A stretch of DNA of 64,000 nucleotides from contig CM036162.1 in assembly GCA_020631735.1 (NCBI GenBank), positions 88,575,489 through 88,639,488 of the forward strand, in the 5' to 3' direction. This document shows positions 1-12,300 of this stretch, in pieces. The notes below the pieces were generated by a model. That model saw only the letters and a program-made list of their open reading frames with translations, was not told where the DNA came from and did no database searches. Position numbers and translations under genes: made by a program. Origin of the DNA: Saccharum officinarum (Eukaryota; Streptophyta; Magnoliopsida; Poales; Poaceae). Every line of letters begins with the position of its first letter. The first letter of the stretch is position 1.

Positions 1-159
1 AATTAATTTGAATAATTCATACAACAAAAATTTTGTACTAAAGCATACTATATTATATATTTACTGTGTAGATATACTCATGTGGAGTCCAACAAAATTG
101 GATTTTCCATTTTATGATTTTTTTGTGATTTACTATGATTTTTCAAAGATTCAGACGAA

Positions 160-358
160 ATAAATAAAAAGAAAAGGACAAAACCACCGGTACTGTAGCA
201 AAACCGTTGTTACTGTAGCAAAACCACCGTCCAAAACCGCTCGAGGGGGTGATTTGGCCGGTTTTGCAAAATTCAAGGGGTAAATTAGACCGTTTCATAG
301 TTGAGGGGGTAAACTAGACCACCCACAATAGTTGGGGGGTCAATTAGACTTTTTCCTT
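160..358. repeat. intergenic repeat with GGGGGTAAATTAGACC-type units
   Basis: Two copies of a TACTGTAGCAAAACC phrase are followed by three spaced variants of a GGGGTAAATTAGACC phrase, ending in TTAGACTTTTTCC. I recognise this as a dispersed grass intergenic repeat, but cannot name its superfamily because no partner TIR is visible. The first 159 bases are AT-rich and show nothing. Confidence 0.4.
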
Positions 359-1243
359 TGTTGCTACGGTTAGCAATGAATGAAGTTCATCAGCCATGCA
401 AAGAAACTCATCAAGAGAATGAATTAATCAAGGAATTTAGCAAGGAAAGAAAGATATTAAGAAGCTCCATGCAAGGAAAGACGATATATTAATGAGAGAA
501 AAAAAGTTCAATCAGCTATGCAACGAACCTAGTCAATTTGAAGAGCTTAGTTAGAAATTGTGCGTTGTGAACCTGAAGCACCGCATGAGCGCTAAATAAA
601 GACCGGCCTTCAACTTGCTACCACCACCATAGTGACCAAAGGAGCAACTGAAAACTATGATGAAGCGTGAGCTTGTTGAAGAAACACTGTTTATTCAAAA
701 AATCTGCTTATGTATACCCCATCTCTTACAATATCATCTTCACATCGTGTAAGGGTTAATCTCTTTACGTTTGAAATAATATAAAAATTATAAGCTAGCA
801 CAAACTTATTTAGACAGACAAGATATTACTAATTCTACCAACACTGAAGGCTTGGGCCAAAATTAGAACATTAATAATGTGTCGGTATTGCATCCACACC
901 AGAGTTTCACGAGACAGGTTAGATGAAAACCCATCCTGACCCGCTTAAAATGCGCCATTGCGGTGGTCCAGGCAGCTTAGTGGTTTCTGATTGAACCGAG
1001 GACACTCCTGCATTTAAAGTAGAAGTGGAGTCATAAAGTGGTTATTTTGCTATTACTGATTGAAGGCTCTAGTAGAGTCTCGACGTTAATAATCATGAGA
1101 TTTGCTAGAAAAAAAAGCTAGAATTCTAAAATTCCTAAACATCCCGCCATCAATTTGTAGACTCACGAGCACTAGAAGCTACTGAATCTATTCCACTTTA
1201 TAAAAAGTGGCCACATTTGCCATTATAATAAATAAAATATATT
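359..1243. other. AT-rich intergenic, nothing recognised
   Basis: No long ORF, RNA gene or clear repeat seen. It lies beyond the 3' end of the NLR gene and may hold part of its downstream region. Confidence 0.4.
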
Positions 1244-1481
1244 AATCCCCAAAATTTGCATCAAAATTACCTAGCTACGCCACTATAAAAGATAATCCAG
1301 TGTAACATCTTAAATTTGTATCTAAATTAACCAATCACTCTGTTATTAAATATAACATATATAGTAACCTCTAAATTTGTTCTAAGTTATACACCTATGC
1401 CACTACAAAAATAATCTAAAGTAACCCTTAGATTTGCATCTAAATTACACACCTCTATCATTACATAATAGATAATCTAAG
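1244..1481. repeat. degenerate ~59-bp tandem repeat, four copies
   Basis: Four successive units share the order AAATTTG(C/T)ATC, AAATTA, a (GC)CACTA(T/C)-like phrase, then (A)TAATC(T/C)A. They start near 1244, 1305, 1365 and 1424. A partial fifth unit (TTTGCCATTATAATA) may precede them. Divergence is high, so this is an old array. It ends about 90 bp before the NLR stop codon. Confidence 0.55.
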
Positions 1482-1482
1482 C

Positions 1483-1572
1483 ATATGTTTGGTTTGGAGA
1501 TATGATGGGATACAATGGTCTCATCCCTATTTTTTGGATGGGATCATCCCACTTCTGGAAATGTTTTGTTCA
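1483..1572. repeat. MITE-end-like segment touching the NLR stop codon
   Basis: ATATGTTTGGTTTGGAGAT followed by GGGATxxxxTCATCCC phrases resembles one end of a grass MITE of the TTTGGTTTGG class. The matching opposite terminus is not visible, so the element is truncated or only a fragment. It runs into the last codons of the NLR. Confidence 0.3.
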
Positions 1573-4395
1573 GCCGATAAACATCATACATATTAAAGGT
1601 GCAAGCATAAAGCTATATTGGTTGGGAAGTTGAGTCCACTTGCCTTCTGTTGACCAGTAGACCTTGGGAATTTGATCTAGCTTTCCCATTTGAAGGTTCC
1701 TCGCAAATTCAGAATGCATCCTAGTGAAGTATGCTTCTTTGATAGAATTGAGAAATTTGATACCAAGAGGGACGTCCCATAATTTCTTGAGGCTATCAAT
1801 GTGAAGATATTCAAGGCTGACCAAAGCTCCCTCATGTATGCATATTTGATTGACCTGCGGCAAATCCCACAAGACTACCTTCTTCAGCTTTTGGAACATC
1901 TTGCCATGGAAGTTTAGCTGTTGTCCAGTATATGCCCGTGTAAGACGTAATTCAGTTAAATTTGACAATTCAGAAAGTTGTGGCACTGGACTATCTATGA
2001 ACTGACACCATGCTAGCTCCATTAGCAGCAGTTGACATCCGTGAGTAGAGAAAAAGGGAGATTCCAAAGTTCCTTCAGACAACCGCCCTACCAATTCTAG
2101 CTTTTCAAGAGGATTTTGCAATGTCAAATCTTCAAGCAGGAGGAGCTCAGCTTCATTGATGGCTCTTACGTGTAATTTTGTAAGATGGTGCAACTTCGAT
2201 AAAGAATTGCACAGTTGTGCACAATGGCTACTTCTCAAATAAGTAATGGTAAGAGATCTCAGCTGGGATAAATCAACTAGTTTTGCAACAAACATTTTAG
2301 TTGCTCGAACTTCGTTCAAAGATTGCAATTCCTTCAAATACCAGAAGCCATCAAATGGCTCCATAGATTCCCAATTATGGAAACTTCTATACGTTGCATC
2401 TAGCAATTTCCAAATAAGGAGGTGACGCAATTTCTTCAGTTTAGAAAACCCGTGTGGAAAATTCAGTGCACGTGTGCGTTCAAGGCTCAATGTTTGTAAA
2501 TTGTGGAGCTTTGTAATAGATTTAGGGAGTTCCTTCACATTTGTGTCATTTAGGCACAGATACCTAAGGTTGAATAGCTCCCCAATTGAACTAGGTATAT
2601 CCTCAATAGGCAAGCCGGATAAGTCTAATACTGTAAGGTACTTAGACTCAGATGGAATAAAAGAATACCATGAACATGATGACATGCAGGTGTCAAATGC
2701 AATAAAGGTGCGAAGCCTGGATGGATCCATGCTGGATTGAATGCCATTGTTGCACTGGAGTACCGATACACGACGAGGATGTAATCCCACCTGAACCACC
2801 CCCGTGTCATCATAAATTGCACAGAAATTTTCTTTTTTCGATTGGTAAATGGCAAGTTCACGAACAAGATCATGCATACAGAGGCATTGTATCCTATCAA
2901 AACTGTTCCTTGCTACAACCTGAAACATGCTTCTCTGAATGAGTTCTGTCAGATATACTTCACCAACATCTTCTAAGCTGCATCCTCCTTTGTGTTCAAT
3001 AAACCCTTCGCTGATCCACAATCTAATCAATATTTTTCTATGGATCAGATAGTCTTCTGGGAACATAGCACAATATAAGAAACAATTCTTCAAATTGTCT
3101 GGCAGGTACTTGTAGCTTAGATTTAGAATTTTTTCCACACGGTTTAAGTTCTCATTGTTGTGTAGCTCTGAAATTAGTTGATTGTAAAAAAACCTCCATT
3201 CTTTATTATTCCTTATTTTGAGGGACAATAAACTCCCTATTGCTACAAGAGCTAATGGTAAACCATCACATTTCTCCACTATGTCTTTACCACACTGATG
3301 TAGTTCTGAGGGACAAGTATAATTTTTAGTTTTTGGAAATGCCTTCTTGCAAAATAGAAGCCATGAATCATGGTCATTTAAAGGCTCAACCTTGATTTTA
3401 CAACCAGCCTCAGCTATTGAAGCTACTTCCTCAATTCTTGTCGTGATTATCACTCTACTTCCTAGGCCATTATCAACAAGAATCTCTCTAATTTTAAAAA
3501 GAACTTCAGCCGTCCAGATATCATCCAATATAATCAAGCACCTCTTTTTCTCCAGAATTTTTGTCAGCCTCACTCTTAGTTCTGCACTATCTATACTTCC
3601 AGCATCAAATGCTCTATTGTCATTTCCATGAATTTCTTTCAGCATGTTTCTCCAAATATCATTTATCTTATATGATTGGGAGATAGAAACCCATGCATGA
3701 CAATTAAACTTGGAAATTACCGCTTCATTTTTGTAGACATTATTGACAAGGGTGCTTTTCCCAAGGCCACCCATACCCCAAACAGCAATGATCCGAAGAG
3801 GGGGATCCTCCAGATGCAGTGAATTGATCAAGATTTCTCTATTTTTATCAATTCCTACAAGTTCATTGTCATTGATTGAATGACCATGTCCAGGATGATA
3901 TAGTTGCTGCTCGCTGTCACAGTTTACAGCTGGAATAAAATTCATACCAGTTATTGGTTGGGCCCAACGACTTATTCTTTTTGAAAGTTCCACAACTTCT
4001 TTGTTTATTATATCTGCTCTTATGGCAATTTCATCAAGTGAAAATAAAGACGGATGTCTCTTGAAAAGTTTCTTCACACAATTCCATGTGTCTCTCTGTT
4101 GGTACTCACTGATACGATACATAAATTGATCCACAATGTCTTCCATATCATAAGCCAACCTTCGGACTTGCCTTATCCAAGTTTGTATGACTTCACTATT
4201 GCAATCTTTCATGCCAACTTCTTTAAGAAATGCATTGATAATCTCAAGTTCATCTTTTATCAGTTTCATGTTATCTGGAAGTGCCATTTGCAACTCAGAA
4301 TTCTTTCCAAGCAAGGGTTTGGCTAACTTTAGTGTTTCCCATGCCACAGCTATTCCTATCTTTTTTATGACCAAAAGAACAACAACGTCTACCAT
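1570..4395 (-). CDS. CC-NB-ARC-LRR disease resistance protein (RPM1-like), 941 aa
   Basis: An intracellular immune receptor of the coiled-coil NLR class. Such proteins detect pathogen effectors and trigger cell death when the NB-ARC switch exchanges ADP for ATP. Domains seen in order: N-terminal Rx-type coiled coil (about 1-140) with the EDVID-like motif DMEDIVDQF near 83-91; NB-ARC with P-loop GMGGLGKST (207-215), kinase-2 LIILDDIW (287-294), RNBS-B GSRVIITTR (312-320), GLPLAL (378-383), RNBS-D CFLYCAMFPEDY (438-449) and MHD at 507-509; then LRRs to the end, including LTVLDLSGLPIEDIPSSIGEL and NLRYLCLNDT. The length is normal for the family, all nucleotide-binding motifs are present and there is no internal stop. 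The coding region is one exon and the start is the first Met of the coiled coil. A decayed partial copy lies about 2.6 kb upstream on the same strand. No integrated decoy domain is seen. The last few residues may be altered by an adjoining MITE fragment. Confidence 0.93.
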   Translation of the reverse strand: MVDVVVLLVIKKIGIAVAWETLKLAKPLLGKNSELQMALPDNMKLIKDELEIINAFLKEVGMKDCNSEVIQTWIRQVRRLAYDMEDIVDQFMYRISEYQQRDTWNCVKKLFKRHPSLFSLDEIAIRADIINKEVVELSKRISRWAQPITGMNFIPAVNCDSEQQLYHPGHGHSINDNELVGIDKNREILINSLHLEDPPLRIIAVWGMGGLGKSTLVNNVYKNEAVISKFNCHAWVSISQSYKINDIWRNMLKEIHGNDNRAFDAGSIDSAELRVRLTKILEKKRCLIILDDIWTAEVLFKIREILVDNGLGSRVIITTRIEEVASIAEAGCKIKVEPLNDHDSWLLFCKKAFPKTKNYTCPSELHQCGKDIVEKCDGLPLALVAIGSLLSLKIRNNKEWRFFYNQLISELHNNENLNRVEKILNLSYKYLPDNLKNCFLYCAMFPEDYLIHRKILIRLWISEGFIEHKGGCSLEDVGEVYLTELIQRSMFQVVARNSFDRIQCLCMHDLVRELAIYQSKKENFCAIYDDTGVVQVGLHPRRVSVLQCNNGIQSSMDPSRLRTFIAFDTCMSSCSWYSFIPSESKYLTVLDLSGLPIEDIPSSIGELFNLRYLCLNDTNVKELPKSITKLHNLQTLSLERTRALNFPHGFSKLKKLRHLLIWKLLDATYRSFHNWESMEPFDGFWYLKELQSLNEVRATKMFVAKLVDLSQLRSLTITYLRSSHCAQLCNSLSKLHHLTKLHVRAINEAELLLLEDLTLQNPLEKLELVGRLSEGTLESPFFSTHGCQLLLMELAWCQFIDSPVPQLSELSNLTELRLTRAYTGQQLNFHGKMFQKLKKVVLWDLPQVNQICIHEGALVSLEYLHIDSLKKLWDVPLGIKFLNSIKEAYFTRMHSEFARNLQMGKLDQIPKVYWSTEGKWTQLPNQYSFMLAPLICMMFIG

Positions 4396-5300
4396 TTCTC
4401 TCTGTGCAGTTTGACTTCAGTATGCCAGCACAATATAATTGCAATAACTAAGATGAAATCTTATGCACAGATTCCAACCTTTTACATCATATCTACAAAA
4501 GTAATACAACTTCTTATCAAATAGGAAATACTAACTATTAAGCTAAACATAGTTATTAAATAAGACTTGATTTTATTGAAATTTGGTATGCTAAACCATT
4601 TTACCTTCAGGCTTGCAGAAAATTGATGAAATAGATGAATTAACCTGGGAGTCCAAGTACTTGCGGAGAAAAGAAGATGTATGAACAGTAGATAACCCTG
4701 ATGCTAGTATTACTTTCATAATGTTTTCAGCTGGGGAAATGGAGGAAAAGGTGTAAGTTAAGGATAAAAGGACATTGAAACATTTAATTTCCTCTCAATT
4801 GTGCAAACATTATAAGCAAGAAAAAGGACATTTATTTATTTCATTGGAGTAGAGCAACAAGTTCAGTTCCCAAGTTCTTTATGTCGTAACAAATGAACAA
4901 TTTAAATGTATCATACATAGCTCTATTGTGATTGTTGTATAAATTGGCAACAATAGTGCTCTGAAACTTAGAGACAAATGGCCTTTCCACTGCTACAGAT
5001 ATACTAGCATCTAAAAGAACTTAGACCTTTCGAATGAGGGGCTAATCCTGGAATTGCATAGTGCAAAGGAATTTAGATCTTTAATGTTCTCATGGCTGGA
5101 CCTTGCGATGCAATCGTCACGAAAACTCCTTTCAGGTCCCCCATAGTTTCCCCACGGAAGGGGGAAAAGGACCAAACTCCAGTAGACTTGACTAGCTGAC
5201 TCCTAGACTATGGGCTGATGGCCACATCAGTGCCTTACTTTACTTAAGGTCAGAGATAAATAATCACTCCATTACTCTGTGTTGCAATCCCAATTGCTCA
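4396..5300 (-). promoter_or_regulatory. upstream/promoter region of the NLR, shared with a duplicated copy
   Basis: This AT-rich stretch holds the presumed 5' UTR and promoter of the NLR. No certain TATA box was picked. Several blocks recur in the same order and orientation upstream of the NLR relic. The clearest are the CCAGTAGACTTGACTAGCTG region at 5179-5206 (copy at 8356-8383) and the ATTGTGCAAACATTATA region near 4797-4880 (copy at 7701-7775). Conservation may be simple descent or may mark control sequence. Confidence 0.5.
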
Positions 5301-5316
5301 GCGATTAGTCTAATTA

Positions 5317-5578
5317 GGCCTTGTTTAGTTCCTCAATTTGGGGATGGCTAAATCACTGTAGTACACTGTAGCATTTGTTTTTGTTTGTTAATAATTGTCC
5401 AAACATTAATTAATTAGGCTCAAAATGTTCGTCTCGCAAAGTACAACAAAACTGTGCAATTAGTTTTTGATTTCATCTACATTTAGTACTCCATGCATGT
5501 GCCAGTATTTTGATGTGACGGGGAATCTTCTTTTTGTATACTGGAATTTGGGCTCAAAGTTGAGATCTAAACAAGGTC
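5317..5578. mobile_element. MITE, GGCCTTGTTTAGTT family
   Basis: It begins GGCCTTGTTTAGTTCC and ends AAACAAGGTC, an inverted terminal pair. It contains the family landmarks CACTGTAGCA, TTAGGCTCAAA and the CATCTACATTTAGTACTCCATGCATG region. It is a non-coding DNA transposon. Related copies in this window lie at 14163, 14413, 24443 and 57613. Confidence 0.75.
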
Positions 5579-6722
5579 TTAATCGTATGCTTGTGAGGAA
5601 AACGTTTAGGTGTCCACCAAAATAGACTAGATTTGATTTTTTTTTAGATAAGGACTAAATTTGATCAATGAGAACTTTCTTACCCAGATTCTTCATGGAA
5701 CACTTAATGCAGATTGCAGAAAAGGGAAAAGGCCCAAAGAAGACCTATATCATTAATCCTATCACTTTCAAAGTTCATACACATTTGGCTCAGAAACATC
5801 ATACCTGTCCACTAGTGGGATGGCTGATTATGTAAACCGGAAGGAGCTTTCACCAGACTGGTTTTAGAAAATTTCTGTCGAATAACATTGCTTGAAAAGA
5901 AAAGGAAAAATATCTGGGAGAATCAGTTGGGGAGAATTGATGCCTAAATCAAAAAAAAATCGTGGTGCAGGCGTGCAGCCTCGACTCAGATTGGGTAGCG
6001 TATGCGGCAGCATTGCTACGAAATTAGTGTTTGACAGACGAAAGGTGCGTGCATGACTAAGGCTCGGAGGAATTGAAAGCCGAAATGTACCGCTTGTGCT
6101 GCAAGTCGCAAGCAAACTCTGTTCCTCTTCTTCGCAACTCGCAAGCCTGCCAACTGCCAAGCCACTAAAAGCTTGGAGCTCTGAGCTCGCCTAAGTCGTA
6201 GCAACAAGGCGCCACCGCAGTTGCGTGCGGATGGCATAGGCTCCGACCTTCGCAGTCCGTGAGAGACTCAGGCGCGCTCGCTACGGACTAAGCTGCCATG
6301 CCTGGCCGAGGCGCCCGGCGCTACGAGCCCAACCGCTGTGGATGCTCCGTAGCAGCAGGAGCAGAGGAGTAGAGGGCTGAGATGTAAGAGGTTGAGCGGG
6401 ACATCGGCGGGGTGGGGCTATCCGATCCTCACCGGGGTTTAAGGACGGACGGACGGGAGGCGGCGGCATCTTGCTGTCCGGCGGTAGCCGGGAGGCGAAG
6501 CCGCGGGGACTCGGGAGAGGCATTCTGCAAAGTGCAAACACCAGCCTCCAGGGATAGGGTATATGCAGACATTTGGGATCCCGATCGATTATTAGTTGTA
6601 AATAATCAAAACTATAGGGTATTTTTCAAATATTTGGGTAGCAACTGTTAATCTTTTCTTATAATATTATGCTATGATAGTTTTTAAGTTTTTTCTGTGG
6701 AACAATGAAAAGTTTTAGCATA
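5579..6722. other. intergenic, includes an unexplained GC-rich island (about 6235-6560)
   Basis: No supported gene. The GC-rich island has short open frames on both strands, but none resembles a protein I know. It could be a captured exon or an old promoter/5' UTR. It separates the NLR promoter from its decayed duplicate. Confidence 0.35.
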
Positions 6723-6902
6723 AAGGGTCTGTTTGGCACACCTATTGCTGCCATCGGCTCCACCTCACAAATTTAACGTAAACTATAACAAAATTAACAT
6801 TAGAGATGTTTTTGTCAAACGTTTTCTAAATTAACCTCAGTTTCACCAGAGAAACTACTCAACGAGAGGAGACAGAGCCAGAACCCTACCAAACTAGCCC
6901 AA
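6723..6902. mobile_element. MITE-like element with GGGTCTGTTTGG / CCAAACTAGCCC ends
   Basis: The left end GGGTCTGTTTGGCACAC faces the right end CTACCAAACTAGCCC as imperfect inverted ends. The interior is non-coding, about 180 bp. This fits a small grass MITE. No target duplication was confirmed. Confidence 0.5.
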
Positions 6903-6967
6903 TTGTCCTTTCTAAAGATTTTCTAGAAAACTTAGTCGATCAAATCGTCATGAAATTTTTTTACAAA

Positions 6968-7270
6968 ACAACATAGTTGATCCATGTCTCCCTATTGGTA
7001 TTCACTAATAAGATACATAGATTGATCCACAATGTCTATTCGGACTTTTGTCTTATCAATCAAAGTTATGTGGCTTCATTATTGTAATGTTTCACATAAA
7101 TTTGCTTATATAAGAACTAAAAGTGTTAGTCATTCGAGCCCATCTTTTATTAGTTCCATATTAACAAGGGCCATTTGCAACTCAAAAATCTTTCTAGTTA
7201 AGGGTTTAGCTAACTTTAGTGTTTCACATGCCACACGGCTATTTCTATCGTTTTTATGAACAAAATAATG
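6968..7270 (-). pseudogene. decayed NLR coiled-coil fragment
   Basis: Read on the minus strand this matches the N-terminal coiled coil of the intact NLR at 1570-4395, roughly residues 12-103. Short identical runs survive, such as ETLKLAKPL, ELQMAL and LIKD. It has lost its start codon and carries frameshifts, stops and internal deletions. It has no NB-ARC or LRR part: homology stops at the left edge, so this duplicate was truncated. It sits at the head of a longer duplicated block that includes former promoter sequence. No function expected. Confidence 0.85.
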
Positions 7271-7526
7271 GAGGCAATTCTACTTTAATATACGCCATCG
7301 TAATATGTCTGCTATAATTGATACCTAATCTTGTGCACAACGTCCATGTGCTAGCTAATAAGCGAATGTAATTGTTGAAGGGATATCATTTTCTTTAAAC
7401 CTGGTCTGCTAAAATCATTTGGAATACCATCATACTTGCTGAAAGTAGTTGAAATACATCCTTTATTATTGGAGTACATGTAGCTTCTAGAGAAAAAAAA
7501 ATGACAAAGAATAAGAAAGAAGGATA

Positions 7527-7656
7527 AGGCTTTGTTCGGTTTGTGGCGATTGAAGGGGTTGAAAGGAATTAAATAATCCTCTACAAGTCAAAATCCTCAA
7601 CAATCCCCTTCGATCATCTTCAAATCCCTTGATAAAGGATTGCCCAAACAAGGTCA
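7527..7656. mobile_element. short MITE-like foldback
   Basis: The left end GGCTTTGTTCGGTTTGTGG and right end CCCAAACAAGGTC are imperfect inverted repeats. Inside, GAAGGGGTTGAAAGG is mirrored by a CAATCCCCTTCGATC / TTCAAATCCC stretch. It is non-coding and lies in the duplicated NLR promoter. Confidence 0.55.
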
Positions 7657-8504
7657 AAATGTATGGGTATCAAGATATTTGGGTTGTTTACTGTTTCCCT
7701 AATTGTGAAAACAATACATGCAAGAAAGAGCCGTGATTTATTTCTTTAGCAACAACTCAAGTTGCCAAGTTATTTCTGTCTTAACTCGTAACTTACTGGT
7801 CAAATCAATTTTCACAGTGCAGGTCTCTTATGCTTACTGTATATATTGGCTACGATGTTACTCTGAGACAGAAATAAGAAAATAAATGAAAGGAGGGTAA
7901 AGAGTGTTGGACCTTAACAGGTTTGATCAATTTGCCTTTGTCCTCCTCAAGTCGTCTTGGAAAATGTATCCTTCTGCAATTGTATAAGAGGGCAAAGCTG
8001 AAGGCAAAAGTAAAGCAGCATCAATTTGTCGAGGTACTCAACATAGGAGTATAGAGTTGAGGAGCAATGTGGCACTCCCGTGGTGCCCCATATATACTGA
8101 TGGACTCCGTCACTGTATATGCTACTGGGTTCAGCAATTGCAGAAATCACAAGGAATTTCAGATGTCAGGTCAATGGAAGATTATAATATCTGTTCAGAA
8201 AAATAGAAGATTTAGTATGGTCACTAATCTATCTGCAACCTAAACTGTGAAACATGTAGTCCGACACAGTTGACCTTTTCTTCATAAACTCAAAGGCTAA
8301 AGACCAATTCAACCCTATTGAGATGCATCTTGTCATGACTACTAAGAACGTGGGTCCAGTTGACTTGACTAGCTGACTCGTAGAAAAAGTCAGTCAGCGT
8401 AAGAATAGAGATAAATAAGCATTAATCATTGATGACTCTAAGTTAATATCATAATAATTCACTTTCACTCGGTGGCTAAGCTAAGTAACCGCAAGCGGCT
8501 ACGG

Positions 8505-9057
8505 TAAGCTGGACACATCAGGTGTCTACAGACTGATCAAATCCTTCAATGGCCAAAATGATCCTGCTTCAGAGTTCACATGGAAGACCTCGGCCCCTCC
8601 GAGAGTCAGATTCTTCCTCTGGCTTCTTATGCAGGGAAAGATTCAGTGCCGCCAAAATCTCTTTGTCAAGCACATAGTAGACTCACCTCTCTGTGAAATA
8701 TGCAACAACGAGGAGGAATCCGCGGATCAAAATCATCTTCCGCTATGATTTTGCAGTTGCTTTCTAGGCTGCTATTGGGATTAAGTGGCCAACTAACCAA
8801 ACTGCTAGGGACCTACACCGTTCTTCGCTGCCAGATTCCATTCCTCAGGAACGCATTGGCACCTTTGTGGCTCTGTGTTGTTGGCAGTTGTGGAAGCGTT
8901 GAAATGGAGTCATTTCAGATATGAAGCCCAATCCTTAAGGCAATTTGCCACTGCATGCAGAAACGAGGCTCATCTTTGGCGGTTGAGAATGCCAGTAGCC
9001 TCGAGGCATGTAGTACCCAAGCGTGCATCAACTCCTCTCCCTCTGCTCCATGTTTAG
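8505..9057 (+). pseudogene. LINE-type reverse-transcriptase zinc-binding (zf-RVT) relic
   Basis: One frame reads the zf-RVT region typical of plant non-LTR retrotransposons: FTWKTSAPPRVRFFLWL, then a Cys pair SPLCEICNNEEES, and downstream the usual ALCCWQLWKR phrase. The frame is broken by a stop just after that phrase and by frame changes, the last part continuing in another frame to a stop at 9055-9057. No reverse transcriptase or endonuclease domain precedes it and no poly(A) is seen. It is a dead 3' fragment. Confidence 0.75.
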
Positions 9058-9361
9058 GAGCAGTTCATATATAAACGTACCATCAATACTACATTGAATG
9101 AATTCAGGTGGGGGATTTAAATCCCGGCAACGTATCTGGTGCAAACCAACCTCTCCGTGCAACCGTGCAAACTTCTAATCTGGGTCACATGATGTTGATC
9201 CAATGGGCGTATGGGGATTGGGTAATTTTGCGCTTAACCGCCTGCTCCTAATCACACTTTTGCAAATCCCCCTTTCCATTCCCCATGCGCCTCCTTGGAT
9301 CAACATCATATGGATCAGATTAGAAGTTTGTATGGTTACACGGAGAGGTTGGTTTACACCA

Positions 9362-12300
9362 TGTCACACCCAGTTTTGCAAAGAACAAAACCAGGCTCGT
9401 CAGATGTGTGCCCAGGAAGTCCACACATACAACAACAGAATAGAAATATCAAAACAATGTTTATATAAAGCGGAATACTTACTATATTAACACTTACAAC
9501 TATCAGAGTATCGCAGAATTGTGGCTAAGCTTCTACTCGGGCTCCATTCTTCTCAGGGACGGCTGACTGGGGGTTTCATATGCCAAACACTTCTGAAAAG
9601 ACTTCTGGAAACTTCACTACACTTTCATCATTCTTCTAAGCAGCACCTTACTACACACTGGAGTGTAGGAAAATAGCAAGAGTGAGTCCATATCGAACTC
9701 AACAAATATAACACGGGGTTCATGAGGCTCAAAAAGGATAGACACTGGTTTACTGCATTTAGCTTTTAATCATCACAGCTTTATCATATGAGTAGCATCA
9801 GGTTTGCATTAATCCCACAATAAACATATGATCAATGTAAAGATGAATAATGAATGGCAAAAACATATTTATAGTCATTAGTGATCATCTATTCCGTAAG
9901 GGTCCAAGGCCACTCGTGACCGTGAGCACGGCTGTTATAACAGTTTTACACTCTGCAGAGGTTGTACACTTTCACCGTGAGTCGTGATTTACCCTTTCGC
10001 CCGAGGTGATCAGCCTCTTGACCCACTACAAAGGAAGGTCAGCAGGGTTCACTATGAAGTCTTTCAAATGTTCGTCTAACAAGTTAGGACCATTAGATTC
10101 ACTCGGCAAACAGATGTAGAGCCCCTCTTCCAAATGGCACAATGACGCGCAGCCTATACACGTAAGGACAGAGGCCGCACTATACCCGATTCGTCAAGCC
10201 GTTCTTACGCCATGAAGGTTACCACTAACAAGCTAGAAAAGATCCTCATACTTGACTAAAGTCAGAGCCATATAGCCCTCACAGTTATACTGTAAGTCCC
10301 GGATGTTCGCTTACAGATAAGTCCTTAAGAAGAGAAACTAGAGCACCAAGAAAAATAACATCATGCTCTAGCTCTCTTTAAACAGTAATCAAAATATCAT
10401 CTTTTAGTGTTGTTGCATATTCCATTAATCATATTACAAGATCATAGTTTATGTTCAGCGCTAGCAAAAGCTCCCCAATGCAAAATCTCATAGGTGACAA
10501 GGTATAGATCAAAAACTAGAAAAATCCTTAATAGCAATTCAATATAGACACATGCAATATGATTTTACGTGATTAAAGTGAATAGGACAACAAGGAAATC
10601 CCATGCTATACTTGTCTTTTCTTAAAGTTAGCTACTCAGAATCTCCAGTTGCTATCTTCTGGACTCAAGTCCTCTTGCTTCGACTGTCGGTCCTCAGCTC
10701 CTCGTCTTCAGTGCTAATTAACCAAACTTCTTCTACTCGTAGCAATCAAGTAGAACAAACAGACAATAAACACAACTAAGAACAACACACCAAACAAAAG
10801 AGACGTTTTAAAAGAGAACGTACTAAACAATACGACACGTTGCTACGATCGCTAAAACGCAAGAACGACGGATAATAGAGCTACCATCAAAGAGAACACA
10901 CGACTATCGAGAAGTTTACAACAAATCAGAGAAGACAAACTATACATTTGATTTATTTTAGTTAATGAATTAAGGTGATAGACTTCTAGAAAATTATCCT
11001 AAAGTTGAATTAACCAATTTACATTGAATTATAAAAGATGAAGTTAACCTTATTCATATTTTATTTATAAATATTTATTTAGTGTTTAAGTCATTTAAAC
11101 ATTTATAAATTAGAAAGCATAAAGAAGGTAATAACAGCCAATCGAATCATAAACTAAACAAGTTCTATTTAAGAAACACTTAAGTTCTTATTAATCATGA
11201 TAGCATTTGATTATTTATAAAAGACAAATTATAAAACCAAAGTTACTTTAATTTGAAAAGACAGTAGATAAATATTAGTTAAATTAACAACATGTTTCAT
11301 GTTTAACTAAAGTAAATATGATTAAGAAATATTTAAGTTAATATTAATCAAGTTAACATTTATTTAAGAATGTTCTATGCATGAACCTAAGTCGCTTCTA
11401 AATTAAAAGAGTATGACATAAACATTAATCAAATAAACATAATTTAATTTGTAAACACATAACGTGACATGGTAAACAACGTTGTTAATACGTCCCTTAC
11501 GCCAGCATAGTCACGAAGCAACAAGAACGAAATTATACCCCTATATTGCTTTTAGTTAGAAAGCTGTTAAATAAATATTAATCAAGTTGCATTTAAATAG
11601 ATAAATTCATACTTGAGTGACATCACAAAAATTATCGCTACTGTATAGAGCACGACACTATGAAACTGTCGCAACAGGAACGGATTTACAAACCTAGATT
11701 GCTTTTAATCATACAACTAATTGCACGCCAATTAAATTAATATTTAATTTATATATGACTAGCATGTAACACGTCTACGCCGACAGCATGTAGCTTCAGT
11801 TGGCATGATCGCAAAATCACAAGAACGAGTTACTACACTAGTTTGCTTTTAATTAAAAATGCATTAAATAAATATTGCACGTAAATCAATAAATTGATAA
11901 TTGGGTGACACGATATACGTCAGCACTACTACGTAGAGCGCAACTATACGAAACTAACGCAACTGAAACGGAGCAAAACGGAATTAAAACGAAGAAACGA
12001 CAAAGATATTACGAACCAGTGGCAGAACCGTAAATACTTCATCTTCTACCTCCATCCATCTGAAGGGCCTCGGCCTAGGGACGACACGAGAAGGAGAAAA
12101 AATATCTAATTTACTACACGAGAGATTTTTCAAACTAGAGGCTCCTCCACGGTAGTTTTGATGTGATTTTACCCAAGGGGTAGGTACGTATATATAGGGA
12201 GGAAAACTCCCTACCCCACGTCAATTAGCGATACGGTACTAATTGATGTTGCGCCCTCCATCTTTACTAATAGGCCTAATTAATTATTAAAGCCCATTAG

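Larger units (their letters stand above)
6968..8440 (-). repeat. diverged duplicate of the NLR 5' end and promoter (parent about 4083-5270)
   Basis: Collinear blocks of similarity with 4083-5270 run through the coiled-coil coding part and into the upstream DNA, ending near a shared AGAGATAAATAA phrase (about 5252 and 8406). The copy is longer than the parent because of insertions such as the short MITE at 7527. The direct orientation suggests an old tandem duplication of the locus followed by loss of most of the gene. Confidence 0.75.
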
